64,000 bases of DNA from Thunnus maccoyii (GCF_910596095.1 NC_056544.1:6836655-6900654); one strand, 5' to 3'. Shown: positions 44,807 through 57,573, counted from the stretch's first letter. Numbers and translations: made by a program. Notes: generated from the sequence alone by a model not told the origin.

Positions 44807-45530
44807 TAAAGCTGCACATATCAATATTGTTTATATTAACAATGGACCAAATGAACAGCTGTATTCCTCTTGGAAAGATTACATATAGTCTTAGAAAAGG
44901 ATGCAATACCTTTCTGAAAATTTGGCAGTCTTACCTAGTGTATATAGACACATCACGGACACCACCATGGGGATGTGATCACTTCCAGCTAGCCAGAAGG
45001 CTTCTTTGAAGGATACAACACTGTTGGTGCAGTCTCTCTTTGTATTTCACTCTATGCACTGACCTTTTGCTCTCTCTTTTTTTTCCTTGACTGGATTTAT
45101 ACAGCAAGGGTAGGAATTGAGGTTTCTTTGATGTTCCGTGTTCTGTGTAATTGTTGACAATAAACCTAAAAATAAAAATAAAAACATTCCAAAAAAATGT
45201 GTAATGTAGATGGAATCGTTCTGACGAACCCACAGAGAATTATAATCCTACTCTGCAGTTCCCCTCAGCTCTATGGAGCGTTTTAGTGTCTTTTGACTCA
45301 CTGTTTTGGTTTTATGACTTGCAGCTTTTCTGTTTTGGTTCACTCACCACTTTTATCAACCTCATTTTCAGCTGCAGCAGGTAATGAAGGCTCCTCACCA
45401 AAACACGTCAGCAGTTTTGACAGTCCATTAGTTTTAAAATTCAGAAACATTAAAAATCACACAGTATTCAGTGCTGAACTTCACAATGTAGTAGGCAGTA
45501 GTAAACTTATAAGATCAGTATTCAGGTGCT
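44807..45530 (+). mobile_element. AAGCTGCACTA-family repeat, copy B, with nested L1-type LINE 3' end
   Basis: It begins TAAAGCTGCACATATCAAT. After about 60 bp the family sequence is broken by about 44866-45190, then resumes (CAGAGAATTATAATCCTACT, TTTTAGTGTCTTTTGACTCA, CAGCTGCAGCAGG). The inserted part translates on the plus strand to LGKITYSLRKGCNTFLKIWQ, which resembles the ORF2 C-terminus of fish L1/Tx1-type LINEs. It ends in ACAATAAACC and an A-rich AAAAATAAAAATAAAAAC tail. Confidence 0.62.
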
Positions 45531-47559
45531 TATAAGATTCAAATCCTTTTGATCATTATTTTCTTCCCTAAAACAAAGGTGAAAGTAACACAATAGGCCC
45601 CGTTGAGCTGGAGCTGAACTTGTGATAGGTCAACACTGAAAATTACTTACTGCAACATACAGTATAACCCATGGGCATCATCAGTTCTTAAATTACCAAA
45701 CTCACCTTGATGTCCCCTTATGCACTCAGAGCAGGTCAAAACTGAATTGTAGCACCAATAAATTGTACAGTGCCAATGGTACTATAGAGGCATGAAATAG
45801 ATATTGATTCCCCTGTGTGCTTCTAATTTCTTCAACATCCTCTCTCTAGCAGGGTTTGTAGATGTTAGCCTAAGGTAATTATCCTACAAGAATCCATTTA
45901 CTGTATATCTTCTTAGATTATATGACAATATAAGTTTACAGTAAAATTAAACTCTTGTATCTTAACTGAAAAATGACCAATTTTAAAAGTATGTGCTGAA
46001 GACTTATATGGTCTGTTTGAAAAATATAAAAGCTATAGGCTATAGGTGTTTGATCTGGTTAATTAACTCTTTTAATCATAATCTAATGATTTATTCCACA
46101 ATGTAGAATATTTTAGTAGTATGATAGCACTTTCTTGATGCTGCATCTATCAGCAGTCAGCAGTGCACAGTCCTCAGCAAGTGAATCTTCTTTCTGGAGC
46201 AGAGAGGTTTTTATATGCAAATAACCAATATCAGGGATTCATATTTCTTTGATAGGATTCTGAAATCCAACATTATCAGTGAGTGCACGGTTAGGACTTC
46301 ACATCAAACTTGTCAAAGTGAGACTCTAAGGCTGGAAGCAATAACAGTAATCTTTCAGTATTTCTAAAGTTTAATAAACATTTCAGAGATAATTGGTTTA
46401 CATCATTCAAGGGCACTGCTCAGTCATGCAAATAGATTTGAACTGTAGCTGTATTGTGTTATTCTGGTGTTTTTTCTCAGTGTGGAAGACAGTTGTGTAC
46501 CAGTGTTAAAAATGTCCCTTTTGAAAGTAGTTCACTGTACATCTGCGAAAATGAGAAATCAAACTTTTTCATAAAATTTTGGATATATGTGTATATTTTA
46601 CTGATGTGTAAGGAAATTGCCAAATTACAGCATGTAGTCCTTTTGTTTCTTTTTTTGTGGGGGAGTAGATAGTCGAAGCCATATGCATGATAGGCTTCTG
46701 TCTGTGCTCAGTGCCCATTTTTATTGCTATGCATTTCCTGCAGATGATGAGAACACAATGCTTCTTGACCCAGTTGGACCACATTGCAGGAATGCTGCTC
46801 CATGCCGGCAATGACATTTAAAATCACAATCCTCATTGTTGAGGGAGCTGAACCATGACATAGCCCCATCAGTAAGTGGTCAAAACAGTCTCTTTTCGTC
46901 TAGCATTTTCCATGTCTGTTTCATTGGCAAACAGCTATTCTGCCACTACTAAAAAAATCTAATTTAACCTCAATTAAATGTTAGCAGAACCTAGGATAAT
47001 TTGGTAAAGCTTTCTCTCACTCTCTCTCTATCTATCTATATATTATGTTTATAGCACATTGCAAAAATAACTATGTCTGTGACACAATGGATGATTATGT
47101 GATGAAGAAGAGGGAACATAGTATCTCCAAATCTGCCAGTCTCATTCCATTATTTTCAAGTGTTCTTTCAATAACTTAACTCACCCCAGTGACAAGAGAT
47201 ATCAGTCATGTTTGCAGTTTCCAGACAGGTGTGGGCTCGGGGGTTTGGATCAACAAAAGTGTTATGCAGTGTCTGTTTTTCTGCCTTACAGAAAATCTGT
47301 TCTCAGATCCTGGTTAAATAAAGTTAATGAATATAAACAAAGTCCCTCCTGTGGCACAAGCTGTTGGGATTACAGAACTTCCTCTGCCAGAGCTAATTGG
47401 AATATTAATATATGGCTATTGTTTTACTGTTACATCTGCCTCAGTAACCTCCTCTGACACTCCCTCCACATCCCATTCTGTGTCTCCCTAACCTGTTGTC
47501 ACTTCCCCAGTGGCTCTCTCCCTCTCTCTCCCTCTCTCTCCCTGTGTGTCTGTGATCGT

Positions 47560-48125
47560 CTGAGTGGAAGCAGGTGTGCCAGAGTCAGAGCAGAGCTACA
47601 CCAGCTGCACTTCATCTCAATAACCACGACCTCTACAAATACTCAGCCCTGCCACTTCCACTCTGCCAGATCATAGGCTCTGCTACCAGCCAGTTTGCTA
47701 CGCTTCAAGCAAAATTATTTACCAGTTTTGCTATTCAGCATTTCGTTCTTGTTATCAGTTCTCCAGTACTCATTCTGTTCTCTGTTTCCCTTACAGTCCC
47801 ACCTGTTCTGACTCTGGTCCCTGTTTCCTGCCCCTTATCTGGTCAATCTTCTCTGCCCTCAGCCTTGCTGCTCTGCCCTGGACCCCTGCATTACTCAGTC
47901 CCCTCAGATCCCACTCTTAACCTGCTTCCTCGACCCCTAACTGCCCCTGCCCCTGTCTCAGTTTCTGGCTCTCAGCTACCAGCTCAAGCTTTCCCTAGCC
48001 TGCAGCCCATCTTCCCCTTGCATTGCAATAAATATCTTTTTACTGTATTCCTGTCTCCTTATCTATGTCTGCACCTGGGTTCACCTGCTCTGGAGCCCCA
48101 TGTAACATTTACTTTAACCATTAGG
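47560..48125 (+). mobile_element. Pyrimidine-rich dispersed repeat, LTR-like fragment
   Basis: A C/T-rich block unlike its AT-rich surroundings, with CACCAGCTGCACTTCATCTC near the start and AATAAATATCTTTTTACTG near 48029, followed by CTGCACCTGGGTTCACCTG. The layout recalls solo-LTR-type fish repeats. The 187-residue Ser/Pro/Leu-rich open frame here is not considered a gene. Boundaries and class are uncertain. Confidence 0.4.
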
Positions 48126-48869
48126 GGTTTCTTATAGTTGTTACAATTACATTATGATAGGTAATGACATTATGACGCAACATAATAAGTGACATTTTAT
48201 GAAATTTGGATTGATACTTATTTTTAATTTCTTTCAACAGGCTTTACTCAAACAATATATATGACTTTTTCCTTGTTGGCTTCAGTGTGCAGCACAACAC
48301 AGCAAATTAAACTAATGATAACCTGATCAATATTGGACTTTTTGAGGTTGATACTAATATTGATATTTGAGAGTTTTAAAAAATCTGAAAAGAATATACC
48401 ATTATGATTACATACATTATAATAACACAACCACATAACAATCTTGATACGGATTCCTGAAATTTTTATTTATTTATTTATTTTAAACTGTGAACAAGTT
48501 ATACACTTGCCGGCACATTTTACAGAAAAAAATAAGCTTTTCAATACTCTTTAGAGGACAAACTATGTAAAGAGGACACTGTTTCTAAATTACCTCAAAC
48601 ATAGTTTAGCATTTTTTGTACTGCAAAACTTGTTACTTATTAGCCTATGTATACACAGATACCAATATATCTACAGTAAGCTAATAAAGGCTGATAGCCT
48701 GTCCAATTTATCAGCCTAACTCTAATTTAGATGTATTTGTTCATAAATGCAGGGTGCCGCATTTGAAATAAAATGGCATTCTGTCCTCATGGCATCCCCG
48801 AAGCTCAATGGATAATCTGGGATCCTAGCAAAAGACGTTACCTCTCATCCGTTGTAACAGTTCCTATTA

Positions 48870-48960
48870 TATGAAAGACAACAAGTTAGTCTTTTGCATG
48901 GCGCATTGCGGTGTTCCTCAGGGATCAACTGTAGATCCTCTTTGATTCTCCAAAGTATGC
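48870..48960 (+). pseudogene. Reverse transcriptase relic (LINE fragment)
   Basis: In the frame through 48907 the translation reads CGVPQGSTVDPL, then a stop, then FS. It corresponds to the conserved RT motif GVPQGSxLGPLLFS of non-LTR elements, on the opposite strand to the LINE at 2.6-5.3 kb. Only this motif is recognisable. Confidence 0.6.
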
Positions 48961-50988
48961 AAAGAGAAAGGAGTCTCTCATGTGTTTATCTGTGTTATTA
49001 TTTTGTAATATATAAAACAATACACAATCACATAGAAATCCACAGCTTTATCCTTTTACAATGTAAGAACACAGAAAGCTGGTGTAAAGCAGGACAAAAC
49101 ATTTTGCTTTTATTCTTATTCTACAATAAATCTTGTTATTCATAAATATAAAACGGCTCAGCTCTTGTTTCAAATCTTTCAATTATAGTATAGTAACTGT
49201 CAAGTGACAGATGATAACTCTAAAGAAAGTATATACTGTAAGGTAAATGTGAAGTGTGGTTTGAGGATGTACCTTTAACAGTGATGTAATCTATATGAGG
49301 GATTTCAGATCTGTAGCACTACAGAAGGACAAGCATGTGCCCTTCATTTCCAGCCTTGTCATGCTCTCTCAGCAGGTGAGAGGCACTCTGGTAAGTCATG
49401 GTAGATCTTATGGTTGGACAGGACTTGGCAGCTAGGTATTATTTCCCCTGATGTTTTTTGTTTGTTTGTTTTGTATTTTATCTACTGTTACTAAAGAAAC
49501 ACAGAGGCAAATTATGCCTTTCACTCCATGCAGCTTATGGTGGATCTGTGATAGACCAGATGAACCACGACTGTTTAAAAATAATGAAATTATGCTTTTT
49601 AATATGCAAAAAAGGAATGCATTAGATTCTTTCAAACATTTTCATGGAACGGGTCTGAGTGAATCAATGCAATATTTCAATGGGGACTGTGCGCTTGTGC
49701 ATCAGTTGGCCTTCATACCAATTGTCACAGAGCTCAGAGGACTTTCTTATCCTTCAGCCTGGCCCTCCATTTCCATTTCCATTTCTCACTGATGCCCTAT
49801 TATCTGTAGCAGCTGCACACCAGGTGAGTACAAATGTATTGATTGTCGGTGCCCTCAAATGGCAAGACTTGAGGGACCCATTACAGGAAATGTAATTTCT
49901 AATGCATGTAGACATTAGCAAAGATTGGACTGTTCTCATATTAAATGAGCAAACACACACATATACACACACATACACACAAATGTATGCATGTGAAGCT
50001 ATTGAAATCCCGTATTTCTCTGTGTGGAGCCTTGTAGTGACTAGCAATAGCATACTGTTTTTCTCCAAGTTTTCCCCACACTATCTCTGTGTTGTTTGGT
50101 CAGACAAAAGAAACAATTCTATGAGCATGAATGGACACACAAAAACACACACCAGCAATACATAGCGGAAAGAACATATTTCATAGAAGGTTGACCTCCA
50201 TCTAGTGGCAGCGCTGATTCCACTCGAAACGCATCAAGATTAATGACTGAGTCCCTGCAACAGTGACACAACACAATGGTGACACTAAACTAGACTAGAA
50301 TGTGCTCAACAGAATAGAAATCACTCGATTAATGTTTTGCTGTCTGAGGAGGTTGATATATAGGAGATATAGGATTTTATATGTAATTGCAATTCCATAA
50401 AATATCCCAAAACTGCAATAAATAAATAAATAAAATAGAGGCACAAGTAGAAATCGTAACACATTTAAATTAAAAACCTTGTTGATACTGCAGTACACCA
50501 CCAAAATTACCACCACCAAATTATGGTGCATCCTAACACAAATAGGGTTTTTAAGAATATTTTGTCATTTCACCAATATTTAGAATTACACATAATAAAC
50601 CGGTAAAAAACTATGCCTTTATGCATCACTGCAAATATTCAAATATTCATCAAAAATGGCAAATCTCTCAGTACAAGATCAAATATTTAATTATTAATGA
50701 GGCCAAATGAGCAAAAACTTCATAAAGATTGTCATGAAAAAGTGGTCACATGCACATTTGGGCATGTTAAATGAAATTGTTTCCAGTTGGACAATGTAAA
50801 GAGCAGTTATAGTAATAAAACTTATTACATAGGACAAAATAATGGGATGAGATGAAATGAAAGAAAAATACCTTTTAATATAGATATAAAACAACACAAA
50901 ATTACACCTTTGATTAAACACTACTAAAAACAGGTAATCACACTAGAATAAGGCTAAAGCAAGCTAAGAACTGACACAATTCACAAAG

Positions 50989-51008
50989 TAGGGTTAGGGT
51001 TAGGGTTA
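50989..51008 (+). repeat. Short interstitial telomere-like run
   Basis: Three consecutive TAGGGT units. Too short to imply a chromosome fusion. Confidence 0.8.
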
Positions 51009-51228
51009 ACATGAAGAATGTTTCTTTTGATTCAAATACTTTGCAACAAAACTCTCTTAACATTTCCTGAGTAGCCTCCACCAGGTGCAGCAGCTGTGAC
51101 CATAAATGATAAAAGGCTCTGAAAAGCAAGAACCTTTATTCTATTAATCTTGTCACTGAGCAGAGTGTTCATTGCTAACAGCACTACAAATGTGTGTTGT
51201 TTTGTCTGCTCCTCTTCAAATATGATTT

Positions 51229-51256
51229 TTGCCTGTTGTAAAATGACAACAGGCAA
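51229..51256. other. Perfect 11-bp hairpin
   Basis: TTGCCTGTTGT and its exact reverse complement with a 6-base loop. No surrounding element was recognised. Confidence 0.75.
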
Positions 51257-52149
51257 TGTTTTTGTAAAGACTGTGTAGCTCTTTTAAAAAGAAATTTTAC
51301 TCTAAAATTATAAAATGTCAAAAAAATACACTCCTGAAAAGCCACAATTCAAAGCCAAAAGACAATATTCACCTCAGTCCAAGACGTGATTATCCACAGA
51401 GACTTCATTCTGATTCTGCAGGTATGCAAACATGACACCACAAAGGAACACTATCTTTGTAATTTTATTTCTCTTGATCATAAACAACAAAATGGACTTT
51501 CTACAAATGAAGGTGAGACCTAAGTTACTATTAAGATTTCCAAGCTCTAGTTGGTTCCACAGCTGTTTGGGATGTCTCATTAGCCTGTTCAATTTACAAT
51601 TCTAACACATCATTTGAGCTTCAGTGAGAGAACAGACGGTTCAAGCATGAAATGTAGAGCTGTTTGTTTCAGAGTTAATTTACAAACTCTTTCAAATGCT
51701 TTCTTCCCTTCTTTCTTCAAAAAGGTACGCCTCATAATTACATTCATATTCCGTGAATGTGCTTCCACATTTTCCATCAAACAGAATGTATCCAAGCCTA
51801 TATGTGTTAATTAGCTATTTAATTATCTAGTTGTGAAATAAACACTGGTTGTACCAAAATAGCTTAACTGAAAACATTCTTGTGTCACTCCCATGGGCCG
51901 TTCATGCAGACAAGATTTTTAGTTTTAGATTTTAAAAATACTGGGGGCCATTAATCCAAGTCCCCCCCTTCCCCCCCAACAGCCCCAGGCATCAAAAAGA
52001 AAAGTCTTTAAAATATTTTCTTTATGTCTTTTTTTCTTATATTTTCTTTATGGAGTTAGTGGTTAAATTATATTTTCTGACAGTTTTATTTAAATGGAGC
52101 AGTTACTTAAACGACGGCTGCTTATAGACTCAATTAACTGAAAAGTGAC

Positions 52150-52400
52150 TATGATGAATATTTTTATATTAATAGTGGATTATATGACTATCTGTATGAG
52201 GAAGGTATCACTCCGCAGTTTTCCTCAGCTCTATGGGGCATTTGAGCGTTATTTAGCTTGCTGTTTTGGTTTTGTTGCCCACAACTTCACTGTTTTTTTT
52301 TAACTCCCACTGCTTTCATCATTTTCAGCAGCAGCAGGCAGCAGGCAGCAGGCAGTGTCCTGTAGTTGTGGTAGATACAGCTGTGCTTCTGATCAAATTA
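52150..52400 (+). mobile_element. AAGCTGCACTA-family repeat, copy C (partial)
   Basis: Shares TTTTTATATTAATAGTGGA, TTTTCCTCAGCTCTATGGGG, GCTGTTTTGGTTTTGTTGCC and CAGCAGCAGGCAGCAGGCAG with copies A, B and D. The ends are degraded. It lies just downstream of the stop codon of the Ig-receptor gene. Confidence 0.65.
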
Positions 52401-52639
52401 AGTAAAAGACCACATGATTATATTTTGGCAAAGTTGTCTTATGTGAGGTGTTTAGTCTTTTATAAACATCTCAAGATTATAACACTGGCAAAGTAGCAGT
52501 TAAATGTGGTATATAATATATAAAAGTAACTGAAAGTGAGCATGTGTGATGTGCAGTTAACTAACACAAAATTACATTCAGTTACAGAGAATAACAACAC
52601 TGCAAATATAAAAAATGAGCCCAATGGTATTTTCTGAAT

Positions 52640-55600
52640 TCAGCACATATGTGCGCTCTGGGAATTCTTGTTGAGGAAAACGACGTTTTGCAGGTCACCA
52701 ACATCCCCTGATAACTCCTGTGGGATACAGAAAGAAAAATGAGTACTATAATCACTACAGCATATTCTTAATTATGGTGTTTTTTAAAAGATTATGATAC
52801 ATAGTGACAGATGTTTTAATGAGGACTTACACTGAGCCTTACTTTCATCCCCTCCATTCGTCTCAGCCTAGGATCCTGCTCTGTAAGTGGATAGTAAGGA
52901 TCTTTAAGACATACAGTAAGTAAAGCAAATGATCTCACTTTATCTTACAAATAATTAAAATTATCTTACCTTACTCTTGTTACTCTTACTATAATTAATG
53001 AATGCATTTACAATATTACATAATATATTCTTAAGAAAGTTAGTGGCATGATCCTGCCAAGATTTCATATTTAAAATGCAAAGAAATGGAAAGTTGCCTT
53101 ACTGTGCAGTTTCCACATCTTCCATGCAAATACGGCCAAGCCCACAAGAAGCATGAGAGAAGCACACACCAGCAAAGACTCCAAGATGTGACTAAGACAG
53201 AGACATAAATATACTGTGGTCTGTACAGAGATAGTCCAACTTCAAGAGCAGCTTTGGCTTACGCTATATCTGTTCTTACATAGTGACATTACAGCAAAGA
53301 TGATGAAAGATAAATATTCCTGGGTTGGGCATGAATGGTATGATCATTATCTGTGCATGATTGAGTTCAGCTTGCATGAACTGTATCATGATGGTATTGA
53401 TAAGCATCTATAATGGTTAACAGTGTAAAAGGCATCAAATCAAACACGGAAAGACCAGCACTCAGACGTTTTATGAGTAAATTTAGGTGGAAAGCCATAT
53501 TGGACGAGATGTCCCTTGAGGAGCTTTAACTAAAAGTAGCTACAATAAGTTGAAAATAAGTATCACTACTGTTCCACTGCTTTTCAAGAGCATATTTACA
53601 TTTAAATATTTAAAGATATGCTGCCACCCATTTCTCAATAAAATGGCACTATCATAAAAAATTGCTTCATTTTTACCTGTGACCGTTCCAGGAGTCCTTT
53701 GTGATGGGTTTTGGGGGAGGCAAGTATGCAACAGATTGGCTTGGTGTAGCAGGAGACATCACAGACACTGCTGCTGAAGATGGAGATATTATACATAGAG
53801 CTGAAAAATTTTGTACTATTATAAGCAAAAGAGTGTTTGTAGCAGTACCTACAGAGTTCATAAAATGAATATTGCTGATAAGTGACTTGTAATAATCAAT
53901 GCCTTGTACAAGAGCCAATGCCATCTGTTACACACACATATTGATCTGTATAGCTGCACTTGGCTTCTTCTAATTTCAGCAGGTGGGGAAAATGCAATAA
54001 AGTCACAAGATTGTGTTTCATTTCATTCCTACAATGCCTGGTTTAATAATGATGTCATCAGGTTACTCCCTATAGGACAAAGATTTGTTTAGCTTTCACC
54101 TACCAGGCTGCACTAATTTCTTGTGAGATTTAGGGTGTTTTTTAGGCTGGCGTTGTAAGGGTTGTGGTTAAGGATGATAACAAGACTAAGAGTGTACAGC
54201 CTTGCTAGTGGCTCTGTGCTCACAGAGCTTTGAACTAAATGCTACCGTCAGCATGCTAATATGCTGACGATGACAATGCTAACATGCAAATGTTCAGCAT
54301 TTTCTTTCAGCATTTTAGTTAGTGTTAGAATGCTAACATTTGGTAATCAGTACCAAACATGAACTCATGCAACTATTGTTGCAACATTTTGCTCAAAACC
54401 ACAAATGTCAACCTCACGGTGGTACTAGAGGAAAAGTCATTAGGATTCATTAGGATTCTGTACAATATTTTATAGCAATCTGTACAATAGTTGTTGAGAT
54501 ATTTCAATCTGGACCAAAATGGTCAGACCAACTGATTGACAGACTGAGATTACCAATACATATTGTAGCCATGCCGCTAGCATGGCTAAAACATGTATTT
54601 ATAAAGCTGCACTAATCTATTTTTATATTAACAGTGGGCCAATTGACTGTAATGAATGGTGAAAGTGGTCACTCATAATGATGAAATCACAGAAAATTAT
54701 CACCCAACTCAGCAGCTACCTCTAGTTCTACTGAGTGTTTTAGTGTCTTTCAGCTAATTGTCTAAATCCTAGTTCAGATCAATTATTCACAGTGAAACAA
54801 AATGGTTTTAGAATGTTGCAGAGAAAAAAGGAAGTTGCAGAGCATCTGAAGCCATTGCATGGGGTCTCAAAAGACCTACCTTGTCAAACTGCCAAGTGCA
54901 GTTTTAGAACGTAAGGACTTGTGAGTTAAATTAGCTAACGTTAACAAACAAAACAGCGGTCACTAGCCAAACAGTGGTAACATTTAATCTGTTCATGGAT
55001 ATTAACGTTTCCTGGCTTTCTGTCTTATCAGTTTCTTGATAAGTGTTACTGCAAACACTGCAATCAAATCACTGTCATCTATGTGTGTGGGGCATGCCAG
55101 TGTGTCGTTGCTATGGAAACGGTCATCTGTGTCTGTGTGATTGCTTTGATGTGACTGGCCCAGTTTAAGAACATTTATGATCAGACATCTGGGGATTTTT
55201 TTGCAAGTTTCATCCAGTCTCCTTGCGAATCATTGATCTGAGCTAGCCTTTAGTTTTCCAGCCTGCAACTGTTTTGCTTCAGTCTCACTGCCATCCTGAA
55301 CCTTGTTTCAAGCTACAGCAAGCAGCTGTTGAGTAAAAACTATCTGCCCAGCACAAAATGGCAGACAGACAAAGTTAGCCAGAAATATAGAGCCGGACAT
55401 TTTTCTCAGGAGCTAGTGAAGACCGAAACAGTGCTGGACGGAGAGTAAATAGTAGACTTACATTCGTCAGGTAGACTGAAACACAATTTCAAATGAATGA
55501 AATGATGCTTCTTATCTGCTGGATGTGTAAGTAGGCAACTGTTTGCCAGCACACTTCACATTTCAGCTTTACAACGTGGTGATACGTCAATGTAGTGTTT

Positions 55601-57573
55601 ACAGTTTGTTCTGCTGCCCCCACGCACACAACAAAATCAATTAATGCTACTTTACATAAAAAACTTGCCTAGTGCAGCTTTAACAATGAATCAATAACAA
55701 TGGTTCAGTGGCTAAGATTGTCTACATGCCCACTGAATGCAAAATTTTGATCTGAAAGAAAAAAAACATGTAATATATTGCATATAATTTTAATGTTAAG
55801 AGTTTTTTGGCAACCTACTAGTTGAGGCTGGAGGTGTGACCTGCACATGCACGGCTATCTGCTGCTGTCCAACAGAGCACCAGTACCAGCCGGCATCTCT
55901 CATCTGCAGCTTCTTTAAGGTTATAGTTAAAGTCCCAATTCTGTCATCGCTGATGGCCACTGAGTTGTCTTCGTAGCTCCCTTCAGACCCTGTCATCAGA
56001 CAGGAGCTCCAGTCTCCACTCCGACACCACTTCTTCTTGCTTTCTCTGTTGGCACGCAGTCACAGGGGAGTTAATGAATGCTGACTGTCCGTCACTGTCT
56101 GACATCAATGGAGGATCTCCAACAAGTAACCATGTTTTTCTGGTTTACATAAGCATTGCTTTTAAGAAATTAGGATTCTAAACATTCTGATTGGTAAAAT
56201 ACTTGTAAATCAGTTTTATCATCATCATAACAAAATGGATGCAATTATAATATCATCAAAAGGAAAATCAAATACCTGTATCTCTCACTGTAGAGGCATT
56301 CAACTGTGACACTACTCCCCTCCTCCCCGCTCAGTCTGCTGTTCACCACTGACAAACCTGTAGGAAATGAATCAACATACACTGAGAGATTGCACTTGTA
56401 ATCTAAGCATTTGAAAATGAGCAATGCACAAAAATGTATCTTCACTGGGGATTCATACAGGATTTTGTGTTCAAAATGAGTCCATCACTCACCATGAATG
56501 ACCTTGACGTTAGTGTAAGCGACAACATCAGCGCTCCATACACCACCTATCTCCACACCACACATGTACCACCCAGAGTCTTCCTCCTTCAGGTCTTGCA
56601 TGGTCACAGTGAAAACCAGCTGGACCGGATCGTCAAAAATGCTCACTTTGGCCTCAGCTGGATCGGCTGAACCGGGGTCATCTGTGCGAGCTAAGCTGGT
56701 ACAGAATTCCCTCATCCTCCCTCGACACCAATATTTTACATAGCTGGCATACTGAGGCTCATAATGACACGGGACCGTGAGGGATTTACCTTCCAGGACT
56801 GCATGTTCTTCCACGGTGGTTACCCCACCACAGAGGAAGGCTGATGGAGAGTGGAGATGACTGAGTGTTCAACAGTGGCTTCAACTTTAACTTTAAACAG
56901 TTATGCTGCAGTCAGAACAGAACAGTTACTCATAGTGGACATTTCTTATCTATGATTGCGGAAAAGGAAAGTGGCCTTGAGCAATACTTGTACCAAATTT
57001 ATGGTTTCAGTTTCCTTTCTAAAAAACTTCCCTCTCCATACTTCTTATTTCAAAATTGGATTATCCCCCAACTATAATACAGATTTTTGGGGAACAAATA
57101 TAACAGACCTTTGAAGACTTGACAAAATAAACATCAAACATACACTTGCCAAGGGGCCAAATACAGTACGGAGCTTGGCAGATATTTTAAAAACACAAAA
57201 GCCAGTTACACAAAAATGGTAACTTTTACAGCCTTTCTAGTCTGTCTTTGACAAATTATCAACACAGGAAATTAATAAATTGTAAGGACAGTATAATCAA
57301 GCTCAGAATAGCTAATGTTTTTACATAAATAGCTGAGGCATTAGAAACACCCTACATTGTAGCACCGACATTTACCAAAACTATAATATTAAAGTGAGTA
57401 GGCAGCAGCATAGATGTTAATCGTCCAAGGAACTCCTTTTTTATCAATTATCTTCAGAAAAATACTGCTGCAAAAGCTCATTGTACATTTGTAAGCATAT
57501 GACCTCGGTAGTCATGGTTATTACCTGGGATCCATGGTAACAGGCTGAGGGTGAATATGAAAAAGTGCTGCAT
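52640..57573 (-). CDS. CD300/pIgR-like immune receptor with two V-type Ig domains
   Basis: Eight exons join in frame on the minus strand with GT-AG borders: 57573-57525, 56840-56493, 56357-56276, 56045-55819, 53773-53677, 53191-53103, 52880-52831 and 52717-52640, giving 339 residues. Order: signal peptide (MQHFFIFTLSLLPWIPAF); Ig domain 1 (about 24-132) with VPCHYE, VKYWCRG, a second cysteine in REFC, and EEDSGWYMCGVE; Ig domain 2 (about 134-233) with VTVECLYSE, KKWCRSGDWSSC and RDAGWYWCSVG; a Ser/Thr/Pro stalk; a membrane span (about 272-291, LLVCASLMLLVGLAVFAW); and a tail of about 48 residues with no tyrosine. The extra Cys pair and the DxGWYxC motif mark the CD300/pIgR/CMRF35-like family. 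Ligands of fish members include lipids and polymeric Ig in some cases; here the ligand is unknown. Stalk and tail exons are chosen by phase and splice sites and are less sure than the Ig exons. Confidence 0.82.
54170..54596 (+). mobile_element. Dispersed fish repeat in the Ig-receptor intron
   Basis: Contains CATGCTAATATGCTGACGAT, GACAATGCTAACATGCAAAT, AATAGTTGTTGAGATATTTC and GCCATGCCGCTAGCATGGCT. I recall this order as a common percomorph repeat. It abuts copy D of the AAGCTGCACTA family. Confidence 0.65.
54604..55680 (+). mobile_element. AAGCTGCACTA-family repeat, copy D (most complete)
   Basis: Ends are exact inverted repeats, AAGCTGCACTA (54604-54614) and TAGTGCAGCTT (55670-55680), flanked on both sides by TA or TAA. 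The direct flanks fit a Tc1/mariner (TA) or Harbinger (TWA) element; the sequence cannot decide between them. The interior has no transposase. It lies in the 2 kb intron between the second Ig domain and the stalk of the receptor gene. Confidence 0.75.

Larger units (their letters stand above)
40416..52639. other. Intergenic region between lrrc24 and the Ig-receptor gene
   Basis: No gene is recognised on either strand. Contents: a 44-bp duplication (42.85 kb), a minisatellite element (43.3-43.7 kb), a hAT-type MITE (44.2 kb), repeat copy B with an L1-type insertion (44.8-45.5 kb), an LTR-like fragment (47.6-48.1 kb), an RT relic (48.9 kb), a three-unit telomere-like run (51.0 kb) and repeat copy C (52.2 kb). 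Nothing was recognised at 40416-42850, 45540-47500 or 48970-50980, apart from short CA tracts near 49955-49985. Confidence 0.65.

Noticed and set aside
47574-48137. 187-residue open frame rich in Ser, Pro and Leu
   Set aside because: It lies in a pyrimidine-rich dispersed repeat, shows no domain and has composition expected from CT-rich DNA.
50989-51008. Telomeric repeat as a sign of chromosome fusion
   Set aside because: Only three units and no extended degenerate array. Such runs arise by chance or repair.
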